This document shows positions 43,101 through 55,100 of a stretch of 64,000 nucleotides of DNA, piece by piece. This DNA comes from Fragum whitleyi. Its lineage: Eukaryota > Mollusca > Bivalvia > Cardiida > Cardiidae. The notes under the pieces are model-generated. The model searched no databases. It was given only the letters and a program-made list of their open reading frames with translations, and had not been told where the DNA came from. The stretch's first letter is position 1; each line of letters starts with the position of its first letter. The position numbers and the translations under genes were made by a program. The stretch is taken from positions 35,504,077 to 35,568,076 of the forward strand of contig OX411557.1 of assembly GCA_948146395.1 (NCBI GenBank), in the 5' to 3' direction.

Positions 43101-46100
43101 TATGTACTATATCTGATTAAAATTCTGGAGCTCTCCTACAGGTATAGGAGCTCAGTACAAGGATTGTTTTCTGTAGCATATGTTGGTAGTTTTATGGAGC
43201 ACTACTACAGGTATAAAATCCCTGTATAATAATGGTTTGTCTGTAGCATAGGGTGATAGTATTATTGAGCCCCTTTACAGGTATAGGAGCTCCAGCAGAA
43301 GAATAGTTTGTGTAAAGTACAGGATACAGTAGGTAGAAAGATGGTTCATCTGTAGTATATAAAGTGGTATTGTGGAGCTATACCACAGGTACAAGTCTAC
43401 CACGGGGAAAGAGGCACCTGTAGAAGGAAAATTGTGCTGTTCTACATTAGATAGCTCTACTACAGGTATAGTATCCCAAAAAGAAGGTAAGTTCATCTAC
43501 ATTTTATAACAGTGGTATTGTGGAGCTCTACTACAGGTAAAGGAGCCCCAGTAAAAGTAATGTTTGTGTAAAACATATGGTATAGTCATGTTCATACCTG
43601 CTTCAGGCCCAGATTGAAGGATATTTTATCTAAAGTATATCGAGGGGTCAGTGCAACACTAATGTATGTGCCTATAAATATATAGGCACATACAATAGTG
43701 TTGCGCTGACCCCTCGATATGATAGTAGTATTGTAGAGCCCTACTACAGGTTTAGGAGCCCCTATTAGAATGGTAGTTTGTTCATAATATATTAATCAGC
43801 ATTGGAGAGCCCAACTATAGGTATAGGATTCCCAGTGGAGGGATAGTTTATTATATGACAACAGGTATGGCAGCCCTGGTAGATGGACAGTTCATCTACC
43901 AGGGATATTTTTTTATCAATTTCATGATAGGCCGTTGAAATGGGCCAATGGCCTATGTCCCATTCATTTACATTTAAAATCAATGATCTTTAAGGGCCAT
44001 CTGCAAAATTGATGAGCCATTAGGAAAAAGTGGTGGGCCCAAGAATCCTTAATACCTATCCTAGATTAAAAAAAGCCTCAGGTTTGGATAGATTATATAT
44101 GGGGCCGTCTAAAACAAATAGTTTGTCCTCAAATCATACGGCCCATCCGAAAAAATAATCCCTGATCTACAGTATATTAATGCGGTATTGTGGAGCTCTA
44201 CTACAGGTAGAGGAACACCTGTAGAAGGACAATAAAATACATAATAGAAACGTGGAACTCTACCACAGGTATAGGAGCCCAAATATAGGGATAGTTCATA
44301 TAGTGGTATTGTGGAGCTCCACTACAAGTAAATGAGCTCAAGTAGAAGGAACATTTGTGTATAATAAGTGGTATACACATGTTTAGACCTGCTTCAGGTA
44401 TTTATCCCTGGTAGAAGGATATTTTGTCTTGAGTACATCATATTTGTATAGTAGAGCCGAACTACAGGGTATAGGCATAGGAACCCAAATAGAAGTATTC
44501 TTGTCTTAAGTGAATGGTAACAGTATTGTTGAGCCCAATGACAGGAACTGGAATCCCAGTAGAAGGATTGTTTTCTTTAGTATGTGGTAATAATATTGTG
44601 GAGCCCTTTTACAGGTAAAGGAGCCCCAGTAGCATGAATCCTGTCTTAAGTATATGGTAACAGTATTGTTGAGCCTAACTACAGGTACTGGAGCCCAAGC
44701 AGAAAGAAAGGTTGTGTCAAGTCATTGGACACCTGCTACAGTTATTCGAGCCCTGATAGAAGAAAGGTTTGTCAAATGTATATTGTAATTGTAATGTGCA
44801 GCTCTACTTCAGGTAAAGGAGCCCCCAGTAGAGGCATAGTTTTCTATAATATATGGTTACGAAAATTGTTGAGTCCTTATATAGGTAAAGAGCCCCAGTT
44901 ACAGGATACCTGTCTGCAGTACATGGTTTAAGTATTGTTGAGCTCTACTACAGGCATTGGAGCCCTAGTTAAAGGATAATTTGTGTTTATCTAAATGGTA
45001 TAGTCATTGGACACTTGCTACAGGTATTTTAGCCCTGATAGAAGGATAGATTGTCTATAGAAAATGGTATTAGTATATTAGAGCTCAACTACAGATATAT
45101 GAGCCCTAGTAAAAGGATATTTTTTGTATTCTATATGGTATGGTCTTTGGACACTTGCTACAGGTATTTTAGCCCTGATAAATGGATACTTTGTCTATAG
45201 TACACGGAATTAGTTTTGTGGAGCTCTACTTTAGGTAAAGGAGTCCCAGAAGTAGAGGAATTGTTGTCTATAGTATATTGTAATAGTATAATAAAGCCTT
45301 TTCTTAGGTTAAGGGGAAGCAGAAGAAGGATAGATGACTGAAGCATATTGTAATAGTATTGTGAAGTGAAATTAAAGGTCAAGGATTGGTTGGTTGAAAC
45401 AGGTTTAATTTCCTCTTTTAAAAGTATTAAAGTCATATTTTGGAATGGCAAAGAGGTAAAGGAGACCTGGAGGTCAGATGATTTATTTATTATGTATGAT
45501 AATGTAATAGTATTGTGGAGCTTTGTACAATCTTAGGGCTTCAATAGAGGAATTTTTGTCTGTAGGATATGGATATAGTATTGTGGAAGACTACTACAGG
45601 GATAGGAGCCCCAGTAGTGGCATGTTATGTCACTATATCTATGGTATATGGTTATAGTATTGTGGAGCCCTACTACAGGGATAGGAGCCCCAGTAGTGGC
45701 ATGTTATGTCACTATATCTATGGTATATGGTTATAGAATTGTAGAGCCCTACTACAGGGATAGGAGCCCCAGTAGTGGCATGTTATGTCACTATATCTAT
45801 GGTATATGGTTATAGTATTGTGGAGCCTTACTACAGGGATAGGAGCCCAAGTAGTGGCATGTTAAATGACTATACCTATGGTATATGGTTATAGTATTGT
45901 GGAGCCCTACTACAGGGATAGGAGCCCCAGTAGTGGCATGTTATGTCACTATATCTATGGTGTATGGTTATAGTATTGTGGAGCCCTACTACAGGGATAG
46001 GAGCCCCAGTAGTGGCATGTTATGTCACTATATCTATGGTATATGGTTATAGTATTGTGGAGCCTTACTACAGGGATAGGAGCCCCAGTAGTGGCAGGTT

Positions 46101-49100
46101 ATGTCACTATATCTATGGTATATGGTTATAGTATTGTGGAGCCCTACTACAGGGAAAGGAGCCCCAGTAGTGGCATGTTATGTCACTATATCTATGGTAT
46201 ATGGTTATAGTATTGTGGAGCCCTACTACAGGGATAGGAGCCCCAGTAGTGGCATGTTATGTCACTATATCTATGGTATATGGTTGTAGTATTGTGGAGC
46301 CCTACTACAGGGATAGGAGCCCCAGTAGTGGCATGTTATGTCACTATATCTATGGTGTATGGTTATAGTATTGTGGAGCCCTACTACAGGGATAGGAGCC
46401 CCAGTAGTGGCATGTTATGTCACTATATCTATGGTATATGGTTATAGTATTGTGGAGCCCTACTACAGGGATAGGAGCCCCAGTAGTGGCATGTTATGTC
46501 ACTATATCTATGGTGTATGGTTATAGTATTGTGGAGCCCTACTACAGGGATAGGAGCCCCAGTAGTGGCATGTTATGTCACTATATCTATGGTGTATGGT
46601 TATAGTATTGTGGAGCCCTACTACAGGGAACGGAGCCCCAGTAGTGGCATGTTATGTCACTTTATCTATGGTATATGGTTATAGTATTGTGGAGCCCTAC
46701 TACAGGGATAGGAGCCCCAGTAGTGGCATGTTATGTCACTATATCTATGGTATATGGTTATAGTATTGTGGAGCCTTACTACAGGGATAGGAGCCCCAGT
46801 AGTGGCATGTTATGTCACTATACCTATGTTATATGGTTATAGTATTGTGGAGCCCTACTACAGGGATAGGAGCCCCAGTAGTGGCATGTTATGTCACTTT
46901 ATCTATGGTGTATGGTTATAGTATTGTGGAGCCCTACTACAGGGATAGGAGCCATAGTAGTGGCATGTTATGTCACTATATCTATGGTATATGGTTATAG
47001 TATTGTGGAGCCTTACTACAGGGATAGGAGCCCCAGTAGTGGCAGGTTATGTCACTATACCTATGGTATATGGTTATAGTATTGTGGAGCCCTACTTCAG
47101 GGATAGGAGCCCCAGTAGTGGCATGTTATGTCACTAAATCTATGGTATATGGTTATAGTATTGTGGAGCCCTACTACAGGGATAGGAGCCCCAGTAGTGG
47201 CATGTTATGTCACTAAATCTATGGTATATGGTTATAGTATTGTGGAGCCTTACTACAGGGATAGGAGCCCCAGTAGTGGCATGTTATGTCACTATACCTA
47301 TGGTATATGGTTATAGTCTTGTGGAGCCCTACCACAGGGATAGGAGCCCCAGTAGAAGGATAGTTGTCTGTAGTATACAATACTATAACCATCTACTACA
47401 GTCAACAATCCTTTCATTGGGGCTCCTATACCTGTACAGGGGCTTTTTAACAACAAACAAACATGGCAGACAAAAAGTGATTATACTCCCCACCAGCACA
47501 TTGTAACAAAAAAAAACCCACTTATAACATAAAGCAGAATAAGAATTTATTTTGTTATTATTATTAAAGGAGCATATAGGGTAAGCTTGAGTTCAGAGAA
47601 AGCAATACTGTGGGAGGAATACTCAAGACAATAAGAAATTAGTAAAAATTACAAGTTCAAGGGGAGATAATTCAACAACAAATAATTGTATGGCCATGAA
47701 AATTCCACATACCCAATTTTATACCACCAGTTACATCGTGTTTAAATCAGGATTCAGTAACAGTTATACTGTAAGTGAAATGCTCTAGACAAAAATAATC
47801 AAGCAAAATTTAGAAATCCAAGGGGACATAATTCAGCAGCAAGTAATCAATGAATCAAAGAAACAGAGGCAGATTAAAAAACAGGATAGAATAACCCTTT
47901 TACACCGTTTTGCAAAATAAATACCATGAAGTCTGGAAAAACATCAACTTCCAAAACCACTATCTTGGCTTTGCAGTTTTTCTTCTTGGAGCCCTGTATT
48001 TTTCTCCGGTGAATACTTGGCACTGGATGGTCACTCTGTAAAAATCAAGAGGACCATGATGGTCCTATATTGCTCACCTAAGTATGTGAGATTTAAGTTT
48101 TAAACTTATTCTTCAATTTCTCACAGACATATATGGGATCCAACAACATAAGGCTATAACTTTCAATATAAGACTGCTAGATCAATGTGGAACAATGCTA
48201 CAAATTATGGAAAACATATATCTCAAGTTTTAGAATTTAGACCTTTTTCAAAAAGCTTTCTCCCATCACCTCTTTCTTGTGGCCCTACAACATGGGGATA
48301 TCTTTTATCGCATGATAATTATTTCAATCATCATGGCATCAACTCTGCCGTGTAACTGGTTGTTTCAGAATCAGAGCATCAAAATACTGAATGTGTCCTA
48401 AAAATAGACTGGCTGACATCCCAAAATTATTCCTTTTTCTTGAAAAATCTGCCTTAATTAACCCATCACAAAAATTTTTGAGGTCCGGGTAATGTTTTGT
48501 GCATGAAATCATAAAAAGGCTTGTTAAGTTGTGCCTTTATATCTTCCATGATACGTGATTCACTGACAATTTTGCTTGATAGGGAACTGTGCGATTTCCT
48601 TTACTTTCTCAATTACTTTTATGACTCAATGCCTTTAAAGGGATGTCACAAATTGTCGGTTAAAAAGCTCTTTTGAGCTTATGTTATTTGTTAATTGTCT
48701 TGCCGACTTTAAATAAAGTTTACTTACTTACTTACAACTGAGGTCTATATCCTTCAGGGGAATTTTTTTAATGAAAAGGGGGGGGGGAAGTATATGTTTT
48801 AAGACAGGAATTTGGTAAAAAAAAAAATAATAATAATAAAATTAATAATAAAAAAGGGATGAATACCTTAGGTTTTCTCCTAAAACAGCTGAGCAAAAAA
48901 AGGTGCAGGTAAAATGGACTGAGTAAGAAGTGATGTATTTCAGTTCAGTGGGATATATTGCAAGCCCAGTACCTGTAATTGTGCCTGTTGTTCAGCCTGC
49001 CTTTTCTTATGGCGTGAGAGGTGTTTGTCCCTACCAAACATACAACTTCTTTCCATTCTTGAAATGATTTGGAAGGGAAGTCCTGTATTGGAAACAACTC

Positions 49101-52100
49101 CAACTCTTTCAAACCAGATCTTACTGGTGGGTGCTGGTTCTAAAAAAAATTAATAATAATAAGATGACTTCTATATAACAAGTATGACATAACATCTCTA
49201 TTCCAATAAAATCACTGAAGGAACTATAAATTTGGAATGCATTAATCAAATGAAAATTGGGAGGTACCAACAATTCTTTTCCTTATGCAGAGAAACAGTT
49301 TGAGTTGGTCAAGTTGTATTCCCCAAATGTGGGAATGCTGGTGTTTGACAGTGCAAACATTTGACAACTGAAACAGCAGAATATTTGTCATAAGGTGGTT
49401 TCCATAAAAACTTAACATTTTGTGTTTTATTAATCGTTGTCATGCCAAATAAAAGCCATGGCAAAATTGCATTTAAATCAAAGAAGCACTGGATGCAATT
49501 ATTCTGAGTGAGTATTTAAATTGAAAGTACAATAGAAGTTTTCCATCGAAGCCAGGGGTAATGACTTACTTAAAAATCTCATATCTAATGCATTTTAAGT
49601 CTCAAGTTCAAAGGATATGTAGGGGTGTCGGAATTAGGAGGGTGTCGGAATTAGGACATTTTACTCTAGAACTTCTTTTAATAAAAAAATAATTTAATGT
49701 GAATGAATATTGCGTCTTCACTGTGAAAATGTTCAGTTCAGGCCTCCTAGCAGGCCTAAACGAAAATAAAGGTTTTTATAAAGGCTTCAAGGTTTGAAAA
49801 TAAAGGCCTTTTAGTGTAAAATATGAAAAAAATAAAGAGTAAATAAAGGCTATTTTTGTCGAGGTTCTTATTTCTTTATTGAACCCATAGTCACACCAAA
49901 GTCATTTTTTTATGTTATATACTGCATTCTGAAAAACTCAAGATGGAAGAAACAAAGAAGAAACAAAAGCAGCATTTTTTAACTACACATAAAAGAATGG
50001 AAAATGCAGAACAAAAGCCATTACTTCTTTTCAGCTAGCACAGCAACCAATAAGAGCAAATATAAAGGTTTTGAGTGAGAATTACAGGCTATTTTGGCGT
50101 TTTAAAGGTTTTCTGGGGAAATGTAAAGGTTTTAAAGGTTTGCTCTGAAATTAAAGGTTTTTAAAGGTTTCAAAGGTTTCACTAGGATGCCTGTCAGTTG
50201 GCGAGAACTGGTACTTGGCGAGATTTGGTCTCTAACCAGTACAGGCTACAGAAAGGGGTCGTTTGACGAAGCAAAATCCATCTTAACCCTTTCCTGTTTT
50301 ACAAAGTTTTGGACCTGTCCAAATTCAAAGGTTTTGCAGACGAAAATTAAAAGTGGATTTAATTTGAAAAATAACCATTCAGTAGGGTAGAAAATAGTGT
50401 GGAAAAAGAAGAAATTGCTTGTCAGAAGCAATTTCTCCTTTTTTCACAATGTTTTCTCAATCATAAAATCACAGGCACATAAAAAGCAGGGATTAAACAG
50501 CAAAGGGTTAATCCGCCACTAGTACTTTGATCACATCTAGAGCTGCAACTGCGTGCGCTACCCACACGTTTTGGTAAACTCACTATTCAAATAAATTTTC
50601 ACTAACTCTACAGAATAAATTGGTCGAAGACTCTTAAACTGAAATCTGATGTCATCAATTCAAATGGTCGTCTGCAAATTATAAATCATAACGTTCTTAC
50701 CGGCGCCTGTGCCATATATAGACTCTTTTTTATCTACCACGTATGTAATGGACGTCTGGATCTGAAAGGCCTTTCTCACTTCGCCTACCTCTCTATTAGT
50801 CCTGACAAAGCCGCGATATGTTGAAACACCCTCCCACAAGTTTGACCAAGCGGGAGCAGCCATCTTTTCGTTTCAGACGAGATCCGAAAGTATCCGAACA
50901 AAAGTCATGAATTATTCATATACCATTAAGTCTCATGAATTATTCATATCCCTCAAGCAGGGCTCCTTTTCCTCGTACCTCCCGAAACGCAAGTAGACGG
51001 TGCATCATTATTTCTCACGCGTGAAAATACCAATAAATTCAGGGGATATACAAGGTGTCACCCCACTTGTCTCAATAGATCTTTTTCGGTATTTTCGAAA
51101 ACGACTTTTGTCTTAAATTTAGCATACACTGCTATTTGTCCAGGATGACAAAACTGTACAAACTATTTGCAAGTTATTTCTGGATTTGCACGTAAGTGAG
51201 CATGCAAAGCGACGTATAATACATTGTTTTTGTTTGTTTGTTTTTTTTATCCTGAAAGCAGGGATCTCAATAGAGTGATCAAACATTATTAAAAATAATA
51301 GGATATATATGTATATGGATTTTTATCGAAAAGAATATAATTTTACGTAGTCCAATTATGTTATGTGAATTTTAGATATAAAATCTTGTACATGTATCTT
51401 GCAAAAATATATGGAACCCGTGCTCGATTCAACCCGCGTACAACGTTACACCGTATTTAACTTACACCTTAGATATTTTTTAAAGATAAAGGAAGGTTTA
51501 TACAGCGACTTATATTTTCTCAGTTTCATATTTGTGGTGGTTAACCGCCATGGATCTATAAAAAGCTTCAGGCAGAATGGCGCATTTTCGGCATCATCCG
51601 GGTGCTTTTTGAATATTTGGTGCTCAACTCTATCCTCCCGAAGGCCAATCGTCAGTGGAAAATTTTAAATTTGTAACAAATGTCGGTCACAGTGAATAAT
51701 GGTGTTGGACTATCAGATACAAGAGTGCTGACCAAACACATTGATGATTTAGTGCAATAACATAGAAAGCGTCTGCAAAAAGTGATATATAAACTTTGAC
51801 TTATAAAGAATTCAATATACTATTAAAATCAGAGCACCGAACATGCAAAATAAAATCTATGCCCACGAAAACCTTTTACGCACCGGTATTTATACATGAA
51901 TTTGATATCGCAGAAACCGGTATCCTGTTAATATCGCACAACTTTACTACTAACCATCTGAGTAGCCGGTAATAGTTCATATATTAGAAATAGGGCCTGT
52001 AGAGATATAAAAGATATTGAAAGGGTGGCCATGAAATGACAAATTTATTAAACGAGTCATCTAAAAAAGATAAAAGAAACCACGAGATAGTGGGGTTGTA

Positions 52101-55100
52101 TTGTTTCCTGATTTAGATGGCGAGTTTGATAGATTAGGTATTTTATGAACGCTTATTCGATATTCTATTTCTAATATGGCCATATTTTTGCGACAAATTC
52201 AGAAAATTTCTTCAGATACTTAAGACATTCTGCAAAAAAATTAGCCGCCGTCATAGCGCAGTTGGTAGCGTGTCAGTCTAGAGGTCCCGGGTTCGTTCAT
52301 CGACGACGACACTCATCCTTTCCGACCTTAAGTCTATCACCAGTGGGTTGAGGATAATCGTAGACCTATGTGAGATAGCAGGAATCCATTGTTAGGTTCT
52401 CCAGCCACCGAGGTATAACTGAAAGATTGTCGAGATCCGCGTAAAATCTCATTCAAACAATCAAAGAAACCATCATATTTTATGGCGTCACTTTTCGCTG
52501 TCACTTTATGTTCGATGCCCTTTTTATAGGTAAAACAATAGTGTATAATACCGAATGCTTTCAAAGACATTCAAAGTTTTGTGGTTTTTTTCTTGTGATG
52601 TTTTTGTTTTGTTTTTGTTTTGTTTTTATGTTTTCAAGTTTTGTTTTTTGTTGTTGGTGGTTTTTTTCTGTTTTCGCCCCCGCACAGTAAATTATTTTAT
52701 AATGGTTATTAAACTAGACCAGTTTTCGTCTGAATTTCAGGGGCCACCTGTGATACGCAGATCAACGAATGTAGTTCGAATCCCTGCCAGAACCAGGGAA
52801 CCTGTGTGGATCTGAAGAATGGGTTTGAATGTATTTGTCCTATAACTTTCGCCGGGATACATTGTGAATACATGAGTAAGCTAGACAGTCGTGTTTGTAG
52901 CAAAGAAATGACTTAAGCCAGCTGGATTTAGCGAGATTTTTTTTTATTGTTTTGTTGTTGTTGTTTGTTCAACTCTACTGATCTGTAAGAAAAATTTTGT
53001 TTTTTGAAGGAAATTTCTATTACATGTATTATTTAGTGAATGATATTGTGCATCACTCATATCAAGTTTGGGCCTGTTCGAGACATATCCAACATTTCTT
53101 AAGTTCGCAAAGCAAAGCCTCCGGCCAGCCTGTGCAGCCGCACAGTTGACGAATGTCTTCACTATGCGCTCTTTAGCAATATAAGGGCTTTCCCCCATCT
53201 TCAAGTGCTCCAAGAACATTTTCGTTGTATTGTGTGGCTGTACAGTCTGCTCAATGTGTGTGCCCAACGTACATGCATACATTTTTGTAAATGTCTCGCT
53301 CAGGCTCATTTATCTTTCATAACGTCAAATGCCAATCAGAAAAAAAAAACATATGTACATGTTATAATAATCTCAACAGATGCCTTGAACATAGGTGATT
53401 TATATCAGAAAATTTCAAGATGAACACTAACAAAAATTTGGATTTTAAATCAAGAATATAAATCTATTTCATCTTTATCGCGGAATTCAACAGTGGTCCA
53501 TTATCTTTCACCGTACTTTACTTTCATTTCAGTGGATGTATTTGCCCCACCTATTGAGGGCCCGGATGGGAACAATCATTCACACAATTTATACGTGGTA
53601 GCGGGGACCTTAAGTGGGGCCATTATACTTGTACTTATTGTGCTCGTGGCTTGTTACTGTAAGATGCACGAGACTTATAGACAGCTCACGTGGCGGAGGA
53701 TGAGATATAAGAAACGATCACTGTCATGGTAAATATTTGCAACGATCCCTGCGCTTAAAATGACAAAACGGCACGAGCTGTTGGCAAATTATATCTCGTT
53801 TTGAACGTGCACCTGCGCGCAAGTTTGCAGTCATGCGAACATTGGACTATCTAGGAATTTAGTGCAAAATGTATCGACCCTAGTAAGACGACGCGGAATT
53901 CGTTTAGTAGGAATGAACGTTGCATTGCAATTACGTGCAAAATGACGCACTTTAAGAAAATTTGTCCCATTTTGTCATTTTGTAAATAGAACAATCGTTT
54001 GTTTTCCAGCTCCGTCACTCGTAAAATATAGCTTATGTTGTTCACTCAATGGAATATATACTGAGCGAATTTAAAAACGCAACAAAGTAAATTTAAAATT
54101 TGAGCACCGAAAAGTAGATTTGTTTTAACTAAAATTTAGCTTAAATCATACAAAGAAGATACTCTGTTGAATCAAATTAATCTTCATTTGATGTGACGCT
54201 TTGGTTAGTTTAGACATAGCAATTCACTGTCCACTCTTTCTTTGTAATTGTACTTTTTATGGTTGATTGATTTTACAAATCAGAAGTGTGGGAGGTAATT
54301 GACGATAGACATATCAATCAAAGTACTGAAAGTACTGATAAGTTGGAATGCGTTCAAGAGACGGTGACCTCAAGCCACTAACGAAGCTGACGCCTTCTGC
54401 CCACCACAGGTGATCCTGTCTTTTGACAGGCGTATATAAATCAATGTATTTCACAACGAGAGGCGCTTAAACCCCTGAATCGCTATACAGGACTGAAACT
54501 GGTGAAAGAAAACTGATAACAATAGGGCATGAATTCGATTGGTCCATTGGATCGCATCCAAGAAACTTTCTGGCATAGTTTCATTCAAATATTGTCTAAT
54601 TGTTGAAGAGGTTAATCATTCGAAGAATAAACAGAGATGATAGGCCATACCCACCCATTCATTACAAATTAGCCATGCCCTGCAAAACCATATTTATGGG
54701 CTAATCAAAATTTTGCCAACAAATTTTTGAAGAGGGCCACCAAAGGAACATTCTGGTAAAGTCTAATTGAAATCTGCCCAGTGATTCAGGAGGAGATGTC
54801 ATTCAAAGTTTTCTGGCTCAAAATAAGGCCAGCCCTGTCATGAACGTATTTATGGGCCAATAAAAAAAATCGTGAACAATTTTTGAAAAGGGTCACCGAA
54901 GGTACCAAAAGTGGTAAAGTTTCATTGAAATCGGCACAGTGGTTCAGGAGGAGATTTCGTTCAATGATTTCGGGCTCGAAATAAACATCTCCCGTCTACG
55001 CTCATATTTTTTGGCCAATCGAATTTTCGCGAACAATTTCTGAAATGGATCACCTAAAGAATATTCTCGGAAAGTTTAATTGAAATCAGCCCAGTGATTC

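Larger units (their letters stand above)
42610..47455 (+). repeat. Array B: tandem repeat of the same family, about 79-bp units
   Basis: Units read GGAGCCCTACTACAGGTATA, GGAGCCCCAGTAGAAGGATA and a GTCTGTAGTATATGG tail. Units are inverted at 42610-42980, on the + strand at about 43000-47370, and inverted again at 47380-47455. The flanks are divergent; the core 45584-47360 is homogeneous. The array fills the intron between exons 3 and 4 of the MULE-like gene. The common core GGAGCCCCAGTAG..GGATA links it to array A. Confidence 0.92.

Noticed and set aside
45627..47506. Ladder of 62-codon open frames starting MSLYLW, every 79 bp
   Set aside because: Frame artefact of the 79-bp satellite: each frame crosses parts of three units, overlaps its neighbours in other frames, and lies in an intron.
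52250..52320. Possible tRNA gene
   Set aside because: tRNA-like promoter boxes only; the B box is imperfect and the cloverleaf does not close.
52944..53309. 121-codon minus-strand ORF
   Set aside because: Overlaps a MITE copy in an EGF intron; no recognisable domain or exon borders.
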